A DNA stretch of 64,000 nt from Ctenosaura bakeri (GCA_948474755.1 CAOLHI010001484.1:248001-312000); one strand, 5' to 3'; positions 1 to 15,100 are shown, counted from the first letter of the stretch. Made by a program: numbers and translations. Notes: generated by a model not told the origin, from the letters alone.

Positions 1-1485
1 GTGGTCTTTGTGCAGCAGCTCCCTCACTGTGCAATTCTCTTAACATGGGACATCATGTTGGCTCCATCCCTAATGAGTTTAGACAGGCCCTAAAAAGTGT
101 ATTATCCTTTGGCTTTTAAGCATTTTAGACTACTCTTTTGAAGCATAAATACAGCTGGGTTCAAGAGAATTCAAAGTAATATAAAATATATAATGTGCTA
201 TTAATCTTTCATTAATTTGCTTTTATTTAAAAAAAACATAGTTGCTGTTGTTTGCCTTCAAGTCATTTCTGACTTATGGCAACCCAAGGGCAACCTTCTC
301 TCTCAAAGGTATTTCTTGGCAGGTTTTGTAAAAAGATTTGCTATTGTCTTCCTTTGAGGCTAAGAGAGTGTGGCTTGCCCAATATTACCCAGTAGATTTC
401 CATGGCTGACTGGCTTTCAAATGCTAGTCTCCTTGACCAATGCTCAAATCACTACAACACACTGGCCGTCCATTTTACTTTTTTTACATCCTTACATGTG
501 TACATCTTTTTCCTTGCTCAAGAAACCAGGAGAGCAAGAAGGTTGTTTTCAAAAATGAAACCAGTCACTATTTTTATTAGCCTACCCTCAGCTGAAATTT
601 TTCTCTCTTCAAATCTAAATAAGGATCAGATATACATGAGCATCCCCTGTGTACATGCACATGTGCCCACACACCATATTGCTAGTTTAAACATAAAGGC
701 CCTGCTAAAGCAAATGAAGTTCTCCTGTTTAGCACTCTACATAGAATAAGGTTGGGAAACGTGCGGTCCAGAGATTCCACAAAGTCCCTAAGACTGTTTT
801 TGCAACCTGTAAGTCCTCCATAGTCCTCCTATCATACCAGAATGCTCTCCTCAATGAATTGCTCATTCCACCAGACCTCCCATGAATGGCGATTTGTCAT
901 TTTTGTCATTTCTGGACAGTTTAATTTCCAGACCTGATGTGGCCATGATTGGTCATGTAGGTTCTTAATCCTCACCCCCATCATAGAACTTTTTTTTTTT
1001 GCCAAGTGTTATGATTTCAGCTTGAAAGAATCAGAAACGTACGAAAGCGTTATGATGTGTTCCACCATCACTTTTTAAAAATATGAAATAATCACATCAA
1101 TCCAATGGTACCAATATGTTGCTAATTAGTTCCATTATTTTCAAGACACTCTCATAATTAACCCTTTAGACACTTTTCTATATAAAGTTTCAAAACTCAA
1201 ATCAGAAGATGTGGCATCAGAAGTTTTCCATAAACAGTTCCTTTAAATAAATAGGATTCTACCACACAAGCAGAGCTGAAACCCCAGACGGAACTCATTT
1301 CTTCCTTACTCAGCAGTGTCTTCTCCCCAAAACCCAGATTTGCTCTGGAGGACTAGGAAATTGTCAGACCAAATAGGCGTCATGCAAGGTCCTTCATGGC
1401 AAAGCAAAACAAAGGAAGCTCCATTTCACAAGTAGTCATATAACAGTGAATTTAATCCATGATCTAAATTTCAGAGTGTAGGTAC
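1..1485. other. LVRN intron 14 (part)
   Basis: Besides the SINE at 241-467, nothing is recognised. No sequence here fits the next LVRN exon. Confidence 0.5.
241..467 (-). mobile_element. tRNA-derived SINE (Sauria-SINE-like)
   Basis: In the minus sense it starts with a tRNA-like head (box-B-like trace) and ends with the motif GCCATAAGTCAGAAATGACTT and CAACAGCAAC. The tail resembles the BovB 3' end. Confidence 0.75.
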
Positions 1486-1639
1486 CTTTAAAACTGTATA
1501 TAATTCATAGTCATCCCGAATCAACTCCCAACCGAAAACCTCTAGATCATGGAGTACCGTATTCCATACTAAGGTCTCATCTTCTTTTTCAAGGTACTTA
1601 GTTAAATATAATGGAGTATCATACTCAGTGTAACCAGAC
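1486..1639 (-). CDS. LVRN: LVRN exon 14
   Basis: Acceptor AG at 1640-1641, donor GTACC at 1481-1485, 154 bp, phase 2 to 0. It encodes [20 protein letters not shown] then [18 protein letters not shown] and ends YELYTVLK. It corresponds to the TKYLAEEDE..VWHTVL part of laeverin. It is the last LVRN exon found here; nothing between 1 and 1480 looked like the next one. Confidence 0.9.
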
Positions 1640-4600
1640 CTATTTAAAAGAAATCATATTAAGAAATTGATATAGGTTCTCTCTATTTGTCTATCTATAT
1701 CCAAAGACATCAAGCAAAGAAAAATGCAGAAATTACTAGAAGAAAATTTAAACAAGTAAATGATCTGCTCTTGAAACCAAGCTCCCAAAACAATGTTCAG
1801 CTCAGTGTCAGCAGGCTAACATTTACAAGATCATTTACATATTCCCTTATAAGAGATAAAGAAGTATGGGGGGGGTTCAGGCTTCCCCCACTGATCTGGC
1901 ACTTTAGGGACTGAAGCACTGTCAGACAATGGAATTGGTTGAAAAGCAGAAGCCATGTACTATATGGTAGAGAGTATGAAGGACGTACAGACTCATTTGA
2001 GATCAACTGCACATGCATTGCTTGCAAAATCAGCCAGCTTAGCGCCTTTTTTATCTCTCAGCTCACTTTACAAATGGCACACACATGCAAGCAGTTCCAA
2101 GTGAGCCTCTATAAGGCAAGAAGAACTGATGAAAGAGCAGAAACCCCACTGAATTCATGGAGCTTGTTCTTAACCTGGAAGCATCAAAAGAGTGAGTCAT
2201 CAGATGGACAGTTTGCTTACCTGTAACTGGAGTTCTCTGAGTGGTCATCTGTGAACTCACACAAATGGGTTGTCTGCACCTGTGCAGTACCGACTATGGA
2301 AACTTCTAGAATTTCAGGCCTAGCATTTTGGTGGGAATCTCACTCCCTCCCCGATGTTACATAAGGCCTCTTGTCAGCCCCATCCTCAGTTTCTCAGCCA
2401 TCACAGAAGTCTTGGCACAAGGGACAGGGCAGGACATGAAGATGGGAGGCAGGGCGGGGTTGTGTGAGTTCACAGATGACCACTCGAAGAACTCCAGTTA
2501 CAGGTAAGCAACCTGTCCTTCTTCTTTATGGTCTCTGTGACTTACACAATTGGGAGACTAGTGAGCTGACATTAAGGAGATGGGAGTGTCATGCTAAACC
2601 TCATAGAAGCAGTAGTCACCCATGACCCTGGCTCACCATCAGGTAATAGACATTAGGCATGAATAAAAGTCAGATAGTGTTTATCACTCAGGGAAGGTAT
2701 GAACAGCCTATAAAATGGCAATTGACATTATTCAAAAAGGACGCACCGCAACGGAAGGCAACACATGTATGAACCAACAGACATTAAATTACCATAGAAA
2801 CAGATGGCAGTTCTCACTGAACAGAAGAGAACACTGCCCTGCCAAAGGCAGCATCACTAGAGGATCTCTGGTCAATCTTGTAGTGTGATATGAAGGTTGT
2901 AGGCTGTGACCAGATGGCTGCTTTACAAATATCTTGTAAAGGAACATCCTTCAGAAAGGTAGCGGAGGCACAGAGAGCCCTGGCTTCTGATCTGCAGTGG
3001 GGGATTTCTCCCCCAGTTCATATGCAAGTCTGATAGTGGAAGCCACCCACTTAGAAAGTCTTTGAGACAAGACTGAGAGGCCCTTCTTCATGGAAGAGTA
3101 GCAGAGGAACAGTTTTTGTGACTTTCTGCATTCTGCAATACATTGAGTGTAGGAGGCAAGCACCCTGCGGACGTCTAAGGAGTGCAGGGCCCACTCTAAG
3201 TCCAAAGATGGGTTCTGGAAGAACGCAGGAAGGACAATGTCTTGGTTCAGGTGGAAAGCCAAGACAATCTCTGGTAGAAAGGTGATGTCTAGCCAAAGGA
3301 CCACCTTCTCTCAGTGGAAACGAAGATAGGGCCTGGGTTGGTGGGGTCACCACGGTGTGATCATGATTGCTGAGGCCTTGTAGCGGTGAATCTTCTCTAT
3401 TACTCTCATTATTAGAGGAAATGGGAGGAAAAGGTAGACTATCGGTCCTGACCATTGGTAGAGGAACGCATTGCCAGGGGATCCGCTGTCTGCCCATTCC
3501 TCAAACAGAAAAGGGGGCACTGTCTGTTTGTGAGAGAGGCGAATAGGTTGACCAGAGGTGTGGCCCACGTGGCAAACATGTTGTGGAGTACCAACTCATT
3601 AAGCTTCCATTCGTGGGAGATCAGAGGAGTCCGGCTGAGGCAATCTGCAAGGGTGTTCTTGGTTCTCGGGAGGTGAAGGGCCATCGGAAGGATTCGTTGG
3701 GGAAGACACCACTGCCAGAAATAGAGTGCTAGGGTGAGCAAGGTTCTTGATTGAGTGCCTCACTGTCTGTTTACATAGTATGTAACCGTGGTGTTGTCTG
3801 TAGGATCTGTACTGTTTGGCCCAATATGACATCCTTGAAGGTCCTGAGGACCTTGAGGACCACTGGCATCTTGAGAGCATTGATGTGGTAGGTTCTGGTG
3901 GATTCTGACCACCGGTCTTGTACCACGAAATGTTGAGCGTGAGCACCCCAACTGTCTAGCAAGCTATTGGTCATGACCAATATCGAGGGTTCTAGGAGGT
4001 GGAATGGCATGCTTGTCAGACCATTGCAAGATTCATTCCACCAGGATAGGATAGGGACTGGAGAAGATAGCTCGGTACCGAGAGGCAGCAATGGGGACTG
4101 TCAGTGCGTGCACTGAAGACCTTTAGAAACCAGCTCTTCAGGGGTTGCATGTGGAGCCTGGTGAGTGGGATGATGGCTGTGGTGGAGGCCATCAGGCCCA
4201 ACAGTACCTGAACAGAATGAGCAGTAGCCCAACAATTCTGCTGTAACGTTGATACCGCCCTGAAGATTCAATCAAGGTGTTCTCTTCGCAGGAATGCCAG
4301 TTGATGGACAGAATCTAGGAGTACCCCAATAAACTGTATGTAGCGAGTTGGGCACAGTTGAGACTTGCCGACCTTGACGGTGAGTCTTAAGGTTTGGAGA
4401 AGTTGACAGGTCACCTCGAGGTCATTGCACAACTTCCTCTGGGAGCAGGAGACAACCAGCCAGTCGTCGATGTACGGGAACAGAACGACTCTGCACTGTC
4501 AAAGGGCCATTGCTACCACTGTCATGCATTTGGTGAACACTCTCAGCACCGTACTCAGGCCAAAGGTAAGCACTTGAAACTTGAAAGCCCGTTTGCCGAT

Positions 4601-6097
4601 TGTGAAGGAAAGGAATCTCCTGTGGTCTGGTTGGATGGCTATGTGAAAATAAACATCCTTGAGGTCCAAGGTGGCGAACCAGTCTCCCTCCTGGAGGAAG
4701 GGAAGGATGGACTTCAAGAATACCATCCAGAATTTGTGCATTCTGATGTAATCATTTACACCGCGAAGGTCCAGGATGGGGTGGACCCCTCTGCCCTTCT
4801 TGGACACCAGGCCCGTAGAGCCAAGAAGAGGATCGGTTCTATTGCATCTTTTCTTCAACGGGCATGCATCTCTTCTGAGAGAGGGTTTGATGGGTGTGCT
4901 ACTCGAACCCAGATGACAGGAGGTATGAAGGAGAACTTGATTATGTAGCTGTCGGGCACGATATCAAAGACCCAGGAGTCTGTCGTGATCAGAGACCAGG
5001 TGTCAAAATGTTTCCTGAGAATGGACCTGAAGAACAGGTCAGGAATGTGATAAAAAGTTAGCCCTGATGTAATGGCTATGTCAGCATCTGTGATGGAAGG
5101 CAGAATGGCATAGGATGAGTCTGTAGCAGCAGTACTTAAAGATTCTGAGTCACCCCATGTATCGTCAAACCCAGCGCTTAGCAGTGTCGGTCTTCTTCTT
5201 GTAGATAGCTTTCTGTGGTCATGTGGGTGGATGGCGAGAAGGCTGGGCCAAGGTAGGCTGGGAAAGGCGTTGCGGTAAGTACAGGCTGAACATATGGTGA
5301 GATGGTCGATATTGACAGTTAATGGTACCGCGATGACTGTTGGTGAGGCTGCGTGCCGTATTTTCAGACTGAGGAGTGCATCTTGTGAGTACATTCAAGT
5401 TTTTCATCGGTGGCCTCATTGAATAGCCCAGCTGAATCAAAGGGAAGGTCCTCGACTAGCATTTGGGAAGATGGTGAGAGACCAGAGTAATGGAGCCATG
5501 AGTGGCGCCAAAGAACTACCGAGGAGGCAAATGCTTTTGGGGCACAGTCAACGATATGCCTCGCTGTTGTGATATGTTGGTTAATGAGAGAGTGGGACTC
5601 AGCAAGAAAGACGTCAGCCATGTGCCCCTCTTTGTCAGTTTACTGATGAAGACCTTGATCTTCTCCCAGAGCCATTGATTGTAGGTCAACATCCACGCTG
5701 AATAGTTTGACATCTTGAATACGAGAGCCGCATTAGGGTAATTTTTGTGGCCAATGGCGTCCAGTCTCTTTGCCTCTTTATTGGGTGGTGTGGAGTACAA
5801 GGACTCGGATGTCTTTGCCTGGGCTGCATCAACAATGATGGAGTTGGTTTTGGTGGTTCTGCAGCCATGATTCATTGGATTCAATGACTTTGTATAGTGA
5901 ATCTAGCTTCTTCAATGTAGCCAGGGTAAAAGCAGGTGTGGACCACAGTTTCTTAAAAACATGAAGGAGATATGGCAGTTGTGGAATTGCCAACACCAAT
6001 GGAGCCTGTTCATGAGGTTGGTGATAAACCAGGTAGTCGATAGCCTCCTGAGATTAAGCCAGAAAACACCCTGACATCATCAGATTGCAGAAGATTG

Positions 6098-6148
<51 letters not shown>

Positions 6149-9100
6149 GTTTCTTGTTAGAATGTTTATTGTTAGAATGTTTTCCAAATAGAGACAAAAT
6201 AAAAGGAAGCCTAAATATGCCGTGTCTTGATGAGAGTGTAATTGGGGAAGAAATCAAGAGTTCAGATTAAGTATACTAAATACATATACTTACCAGTAGC
6301 ACAATATGCCACTTGTAGAAGAAACAATGTAAGAGCTACGCAACATGAAAATGTGAAGCAACTTCTCAAATGACGACTCTGCACTGATATAACTAAATTA
6401 CACAACAGCAAGGGAAGCTACACAAATGACTTTGAACAAAGTGCTGCATTCAACACAATTTAACTTGATGTGATGATAATGCCACTAAACGATACTAAAA
6501 CTCTACATTTTCAATTGTTTGAGTGACAAAGGCCAGAAGAAGGAATGTCCAAGCAGAATCAGCTGGAGCAGACAGCAAGATATACTCACCATTCAAAGGC
6601 TATCGAGTGGTGACATTCCAGTCAGGCAATTCATAAAAGGAGGGAGCTGAAGTGGAAGCAGCATCAGGAAAAGAAGCAGGCTGAAGCTGGAAAAAGCAGA
6701 CCAAGTGGGCTGAGCTCAGAACTGTAGCAGAAAGAAGGCAAGAGCAAGAAACAGGGCAGAGGCAGGGTAGTAATGCAGGATGAAAGGTGTTTTTCAGAAA
6801 TACTACGTACAGTATAACCAATGCTGCATTCTTAAGCACACATTGAACGTCACTTGCATTCTGCCAAATAATTTTCCTGAGTCATGTTTAAGATTTTACT
6901 GCATAGCTCCATATGTACAGCTTAAAGAGGAAATCCCACTGAATTTAGAGGGACTTACTTGTGAGAAAACAGCCTGTACTCATAACTATGGGCTAGTTCC
7001 AAACTTCAAGTCATGCTAAGAGCATACCAACTGAAATCAATGGAAATTGAGTTAATCAGCCCATCCATTTCAAGGGGCCTGTTCTGAACATGACTAACTT
7101 TGTATACTATGGCCAGAATTACACATGGACTACTTAGTTACATTTGCACAACTAAGCAATGCCTCCCAATCTAAACTTCCCAAATCTGTTACCAAGCATC
7201 ATCCACACTGAGAGATGGTGGATGATGTTCTCCCCCCACCATCTGCCAGCAAGTGAAGCTGCAACATGGAAATACAATCTTGCTTTCATTGTCACAGCCT
7301 CACTCACTGTCAGGAAGGTGGTGGAAAAATAATCTCATTGAGTTTGGTCCTCTAGCTATCATGGCCAACAGTAAGGTTATCTCAAATATTTAGGAGAATA
7401 GCAATAGTGTTTCAGGTGTGTACTGCAATTAAATCCATGCTCCACTTCCACATCAGCTCTCTTTGACTAATCTAATTAGTCAAAGGAGTCAAAGAACTTG
7501 ATATAGTATGCCTCCACACAAAGCTGGAAGGAGGTGTGGAGAAATGGGCATCAATATTTTTTAAAGGAGAGAGACAAAAATGTAGGGCTCAGTTACATAG
7601 TTTAAATGTCTATAACAGATATGCTTACCTTCTCAATTGAAAAGCATCTGCCATCAGTTGTAACCTGTTGACAACAGGAATCACCTGCAGAGAACCATAT
7701 GTTTAAAAGATCTAAACAGACCATTACAAAGGAAAGTTCAGTGCGTCCTTTTGTGGTACAACCTTGGCATATATGGATCCTCATGAAGCATTGCATCCGT
7801 TATCATCAATTGACACAATGGGCATGTGCCTGCACTGCCATGGATGTGCACACATTGTGTCCATTGAAGATAACGGTACATGAGCATTCCCTTTTTTACA
7901 AAAAAGAAAATCCTTGCATACATGGAGGGCACACTGTATATCCTGTGTTTCAAGGTATTCAGATAGCTGCAATATCTGGAAGTCAAGCTCATGCACATAC
8001 TAAAAAGAATGTCCCCCCATAATACAGTGGCCGCCAATTATTCAACAATGTAAAGAAGCAATCAGGATATTACCACTCATGAATAAACATCTCGAGTCCC
8101 TGGCCATCCATGTCATCTTTAAAGTGTGTACAAATACAAAGAATGTAGGAAAGGTACATTGGCTACATTTAGCTCCTTCTCTTTTCCTCCCCTTATAAAG
8201 CACAAGCCTAGAGCACTACTATTTTGGCATGATGGATTCTAGAAGTAGAGACCAGCTGTTTTATGGAGAAGAGTAGGTATTCATTGCCTTCAGGCTTTGC
8301 CTCACCTCAGACAGACTAATATTAAGGGTTATATATGAGACCTTACTTACTTAATCATGTCCTCTGCTCATAAACTACTTCCAATTACATTAATCAGGAC
8401 TGTGTCCCTCTAGAGTTTCCCTGCTCTTGAGTTATTCTCTAGTCTGAGTCTGGCAACTGTGCCCTGTGAAAGTCAAGGACATGATTCAGAACAACTATTA
8501 TGTAGGGCTCATAACTATGTAGAAATCATAGAAATTACCTTACCTTTGGATCATTTTTAAGTACATTGGCCAGTCTTCTCCAGTGCATTTCATCATAGTT
8601 AATCCTATAGTAACCAGTCACATTCACATTTAAAATAATCCAGTCATATTCTGAATCTGATATTTTCATCTCAGGAAATATTTCTGTAAAGAGAAAGAAA
8701 AGAAGTTGGCATAAATTTTGTGGTTCTTTTCTGTAAAACAATGTGTGCCCATGAAAGCTCAAGACTGACTTCTAATACAAAATTATAATGAAATGATATA
8801 AAATCATGTTTATTTCAATGCACAGAAATACCAATAGCCACCAGAACTACATTTTAATAGCAGTTTGACATGCAGCTGCACAATGAACTGGATAATCCCT
8901 GGATCTTAAGCTGGTGCACGAAACAGCACAGCAATACGGTTTGCAGTCCCTTGATATAGCTCATGGATGCCAAAGGCAATATAGCATCTGGCGTTTAATG
9001 TGTTCTGTGGCCTCAAATAACTGTTCTAGCTATCAAAACAGTAAAAGGGCTTTCTTGCTGCCTGCTCAAAACTATTTTTTCCTAAGTACCTTGTCTACTA

Positions 9101-12100
9101 GAAAATTTGAGGTTCCTTTGTTTCATTTTTCTCCAAATTCTACAGTTAAAAAAAAAAAGATTCATGTTTTTAAATAGCTTAGGCTGTGCCAATATGAAAC
9201 TCTCTCTTTTGTATAGGGTATATCTGCAATATATATATTTGTATATTTGTAATTTTGTTTGTATATAGCTAAGATTTATATATTTTTAAATTTCATAAAT
9301 ATGCTAAATAATACAATTTTGCATGCTGAGATGTGAGGGGCCATTTTATGCTGTTAAAACAATAAAGTAAGTTTGGTTTTACATGAAAATAATTTGAATT
9401 CCCTCTCCCCAAAAAACAAATTTCCTCTTCTGGCTTCAAAATTTCTGGTAATTTAACATCCTACATGGACACAAATGATTCCTTCTCTAGCATTTAAGCA
9501 GCAATTCCCATACCCATTCATAGTCTAGAATAAGAAAGGAAAGCTGTTGAAGAGTTGTCTGGGGGATACATTTATAAAATAAATGTTCATATTTGTGTTA
9601 ATCACCACCTTTACCACTAACTGTCAGATGGAACGTATGCCTTTATACATAGGAGAAAAAGCATTAGTTTCCAAGATCTTGCTTTTTTTTTTTAATTTTT
9701 AAAAATAAGTTTTATTATTAAAACAGACGTAACACATACTACTACAACATAATCTAGTATCGCAAAAATAGAAAAAAGAAAAAAAACATACAAACCAACA
9801 CAAAGAAAAACATAATTACAAAAACATTACATACATTAACTTGTCATAATAATCCATACATAGCTATATCGTCAACTTCTATCTTTGACCTTAAAATCAG
9901 TTAATCCACACTCTATCTCTATATAGGTTTCTCCACTTCTCGTTCAAATTTATCATCCCTTAACAAAATTCTAACAAACAATTTTGACCCTTTCCCTCTC
10001 CTCTCATGAATTTCTGAGATGCTGTAATACTATCTCCCATTGTCTAGAAAATTTATTCTTATTTTCTCCTCTTAGTATACCTGTTAATTTATCCATTTGA
10101 ATAATCTCAATTAATTTCAGTTTTCTATCGATAGCGTATCCTTTTCTTTCCATCTACATGCTATAACCATCCTTGCCGCTACTGTCATATAAAATAATTG
10201 TTTCCCCACTCTCTCATCAAGATCACTCCCCCACATCGATAGCAAATATAATTCAGCAGTCATTTCAAATTTTATCTTCAATATCGATTCTATCTGTCTA
10301 TGGATCTCTTTCCAATACTTTTTTACTATTTTACAGGTCCACCATGCGTGAAAAAAAGATCCTATTTCTTCTTCACATTTCCAGCACTTATTAGAATATT
10401 TACTAGTCATTATTGCCAATCTCTGAGGGGTTAGATACCATCGAAGGTACATCTTGTAGACATTTTCTTTGATATCCTGACATAGTGTATATTTTATCGT
10501 TTTAGTCCATAACCGTTCCCATTGTTCCATCAATATTGGATGATTAAGATTTTGGGCCCATTTTATCATGGATGGTTTTACTACTTCGTCTTCTGTATAC
10601 CATTTTAATAAAATTTTATAAATACTAGAGATAACTTTGACATTCTTTTCATATAACACCCCATTTAACTCCTCATCTATTATTTGGTAATCATTATTTT
10701 TATATCAATTTTTAATTTTTCATACATCTGTCTATAAAGTAGCCAATGCTATTTTATTCCTGAATTGTTTAATTCTTGTTGGGATTTGATTTTAATTTGT
10801 TTTTGTTGTATTGATATCATATCCTCGTACTTTATCCACTTATCAAAATAAGATATTCTCTCTTTTAAAGAAAGCCTCATGTGGTGATACCCACTTCGGG
10901 GTATTCCTGCAAGATCTCATCGCATACTTTCTCCAAACCTTAAAAAGAGCTTTCCTTAGATAATGTCTATCAAATTCTTTGTTGTTTCTCCCGTTATTAA
11001 ACCAGATATAATAATGCCAGCCTTGCCCCAATCCGTCACCTTCTAATTTTAGTAGTTTACTATTCTCTTATTTGATCCAGTCCTGAATCCAGTTTAGAGC
11101 ACATGCATGATAACACAGGGTCAGATTTGGTAACGTCAGACCTCCTCTTTCTTTTTCATCTTGCAAAATCTTCATTTTAACACTTGGTTTCTTCCCTCCC
11201 CAAATAAATTTACTAATATCTTTTTGCCAATCTTTAATCACCTTATCATTTTGTATAATCGGAATGGTCTGGAATAAGTAAAGCAACCTTGGTAACACTG
11301 CCATTTTAATTGCTGCTATCTTTCCTAACCATGATAACTTTAAATTGCTCCAGTTCTTTATATCTTTTAGAATTTCTTTCCATGCTTTGGTATAGTTATT
11401 CTTGAAAAGATCAGAGGCTTTAATTGAAATCATTATACCTAGATATTTTATTTTAGATGCCAACGAAAAACCTGTATTTTGAGCCACCTTACGTCTTTTC
11501 CCCTTCTGTCATATTTTTTGTCAAAACCATAGTTTTTTCTTTACTAATTTTTAAGCCTGAATATTTTCCAAAATTATTTAAAATATTTTTCAGGGTAATT
11601 AAATAGCAATCCTCATATTCCATTGTAATTGCCAAATCATCAGCAAATGCTCTAATCTTAAATTCCTTACCTTGTAACTTAATACCTTTAATCTTATTCT
11701 GATCTTTAATTTTTAAAATTAACACTTTTATTACTAAAAGAAACAGAAGTGGGGATAAATGGCATCCTTGACGTGTCCCTTTGGATTTCGAATTTTTCCG
11801 CTCTAGAACCATTAATAATGATACATGCGTATTGTGTCAAATTAATTGTTCTTATCCAGTTTATAAAATTCAATCCCAAACCCATCCTCTCACAAACTTT
11901 AAACAAAAATACCCAATTAACAGTATCAAACGCTTTTTCGATGTCTAAAAAAAGAGAAATTAATTTTTTCTGGGGGTGGTTTTCACAATATTCTAATATA
12001 TTAATTATATTTCTTAAATTATCCTTTATATGTCTACCTGGAAGAAATCCCACCTGTTCTTCTGAAATTATTTCCTTTAGTATTATTTTTAGTCGTTTCG

Positions 12101-15100
12101 CTAAAATGGCAGTAAATAGTTTGTAATCTGAATTTAGTAATGAAATTGGTCGGTAATTTTTTATATCCATCGGGTCCTTCCCTTCTTTTTGAATTAACGT
12201 TATATCAACTTCCTTCCATGTATCAGGTGTATATCCTTTAATCGTTTTGTTCATAATAATTTGTAATATTGGAGCTAATTCCATTTGAAAAATTTTATAG
12301 AATTGAGTTGTAAAACCATCCGGACCCGGCGATTTTCCTATTTTTGCTTTTTGAATTGCATCTAGCACTTCAGCTAATGTAATGGGTTTATTTAATTCTT
12401 TGCGTTGCTGGTCCAATAAAATAGCCAATTTCTGATCCTCTATATATGATCCTACCAACTCTTCTTGGAGAACCTGACCTTTATAAAGCATAGCGTAATA
12501 ATTTGTAACAATTTTTTTGATCTGGTGGAAATCCATGTATATTATTTCTCCACCAAGATTTTGCTTTGAGCTTGTTATTGTTGTGTGCATTCAAATTGTT
12601 TCCGACTTATGGTGACCCTGTGGTGAACCTATCATGGGGTTTTCTGAGGCTGAGAATGTGTGCATCCAGTGAGTTTCCATGGCCAAGCAGGGAATCGAAC
12701 CCTGGTCCCCAGAGTCATAGTCCAACACTCAAGCCACCACACCAAGCCAGCTCTCTATTACTGTGGAGCTATCTATTGCTTTGAGCTACCCCTAGACTAA
12801 AATTTCTAAGCAGCATCACAGAATATTGCATATATACCCTGGAATGGGCTTTCCTAGGACCAATACCACAAGCCAATGAACAGTATGGAAAAACAAACAA
12901 ATGCCAAAACATTTTTTTTAAATGATGCAGAGTAGAGTGTTCCTGTTTTGGGTTCCAGTTGACAATGTCCAGTTCCGAAGTATTTCATTCATTCCCCTCT
13001 CCCTATCTGCCCCAGATTTCACTATATGGGTATGTGTGTATGCGCATGTGGGTGCACTTCTAACGACAGCAGTCAGTCATGTTTGGGAGGTGTTGCTTCC
13101 TTAGTTTCCGTGTACTAGAGTTTTTTTAAATAAACTTCTTCAAATATTTGGATTTCTCTTAAGCTGGCTGTGCATGGTTGTTTTTGTTTGGGCTACATAA
13201 AGACAAGCACTTCCATTAGAAATAAAAACAATAAATAAATAACCATGGATTTTTTGGCTTATAATTTATTTTTTATAAATATAACCAACTACATGTCACA
13301 AACAATATAAACTTTGAGTTCCAAGAGGAAAAGAATACTTACTGCTACTTTCATTAAGCCACATTAGAGGCTGTACAGTTCCATTTCTGATCCAGGAAAT
13401 AGGAATTATCCATGTGTTACTTAATGAAAAACAAAAGTGGGTAATTACTTTCAAAACCTAAATGAGTAAACAAACATCTCATAACTTTCATTTAGGAACA
13501 TTTTCTTGAAAATTTTTACATCGCTCAGTTCTTCCTTCAAACCACTTTTTAGTTTTAAATGTTTCATTAAAATGGTGTCAATTTGTACAGAATGCTGATT
13601 TTAATGATGTGAGGTGCAAGCAAGAGGCATAACACTGTTATGATTTATTAAGGATGTATTTAAATAACAATAATAAATGGTAATGTGTTTTTAGTTGTAT
13701 TTCAATTTATGCTGTACCCTGCCTAGAGCCTTGGGGAGAGGCAGGTAAGAAATAAAATTACTAGTAGTATTAGTAATATTAAGCTTTATAATATACCCTG
13801 GTTTAAAATAAACATATTCTTATAATGTTGTATTACTTTTACTACTGTACTTTATTTTAATTAAACATAGAAATTTCTGGTCTGTTTCATCTAAACCTAT
13901 ATCTAGCCTTCGTAAGGACAAAGGGTGATAAGGAAATACAGTGTTTCACAATTTATGGTGGCAATGGAACTGAAAAAGGGGAATAAATTAAACATACTTT
14001 TCAAAATGAGTGTTTATTTAAAGTGAATATTACAATAGCACATAAAACCCATAACATGCAATTATTGTCTACATAACTGGTATTTTTCAATAGTATGATT
14101 TTCTGGAAGAACAGTGAAAGATCCCTTTTGTTAAAATTCAATAAGATTAGCATACGCTCATTCAGACACCTATATATTCAATATTATCTGACTAAAATTA
14201 GAACACATGCAGAAATTAGTATCCAAGAACCTGTGCTAATTTTTGAGGGGTACTGTGTTTGCCACTTTTTAAAAAGTAAAATTTCATTTGCAGAATAAAC
14301 AGTGAGTTTATACACAATGGCAGCAATCTGTTAGAGACAGTCTATATTGGGGTAATCATGATACAGGCTGTGGCAAAACATCTCAAACTTCTTGAAGTCC
14401 TTCTAAGTTTGTTTTGTCATCTGGAACTTCCTACTAGAACCACCATCTGTTCTGCAAACATATGGAGTTTGTGGAGTTTGGGTGTTAACACAGATCAATC
14501 TGTATTAAGACAAATGGATGTTACAGATTTTAAGATAAATCCAATATCCTTATTCCTGCCACCATTTTGTAGTTGTCAAGAAGATCCAACTGACTCCTGT
14601 GGTTATTGACCTGGGTAACAGGAGAAAGAGTATGGCAAAATTCCTATTCCACATCTCTGTGCCTGAGACTTCCAGATACTATTTGTCTCCAAGTAATAAT
14701 GGAGTATTCTTGAAGTCTCTAGGTCTCAAAGAACTCCTAAGCCATCAACTAAGAAATAAGAGTCAATAGGAACCTTGTGTACCCCTTAGCTATGGAAATA
14801 ACCATGGGCTATGGGACCCTTATATACAAGACAACACTTGGGATATCAGATGCTGTCTTGTGTTAAAAATTAGAGCAGCCTCTCAGATTTATCTGGAGGA
14901 AAATAAAAGTATTTTGACAAAGGAAATAGTGCTCCGTTACACATTCCAATTCGCAGGTTCACTAATAATTCCTCCTATATAAGAAAATGTTATTCAAAAA
15001 TCCAGTTCATAGTTTGGAAGCTGAGAAGTGATCGTGTCTCTTTTTCAAATACAGTTTCACTTTTAGTTTCCTATTTACCATAATTCAGAGTTAGTACTAA

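Larger units (their letters stand above)
2206..6090 (-). mobile_element. Old DIRS-like element, 5'-truncated, with internal deletion
   Basis: The left ITR starts near 2206 and its outer part (2206-2265) is complementary to 2461-2518. The following bases to about 2562 resemble the second ICR half. Minus-strand remnants follow: YR C-terminal part (2951-3304, [15 protein letters not shown]), MT-like and RH parts (3345-4091), RT (4499-4858, [14 protein letters not shown]), and Gag C-terminal part (5400-6030, [14 protein letters not shown]). Compared with the copy at 22292-28376, the N-terminal two-thirds of YR is missing at about 3310-3345 and the Gag N-terminus plus right ITR are missing. The first RNase H Asp is Asn (MTNSLL). 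Few CpGs remain, so it is older and belongs to another subfamily. Confidence 0.88.

Noticed and set aside
4394..4948. 184-codon plus-strand ORF
   Set aside because: Antisense of the old DIRS RT region.
7461..7485. 25-base perfect hairpin in LVRN intron 13
   Set aside because: Too short and isolated to assign a function.
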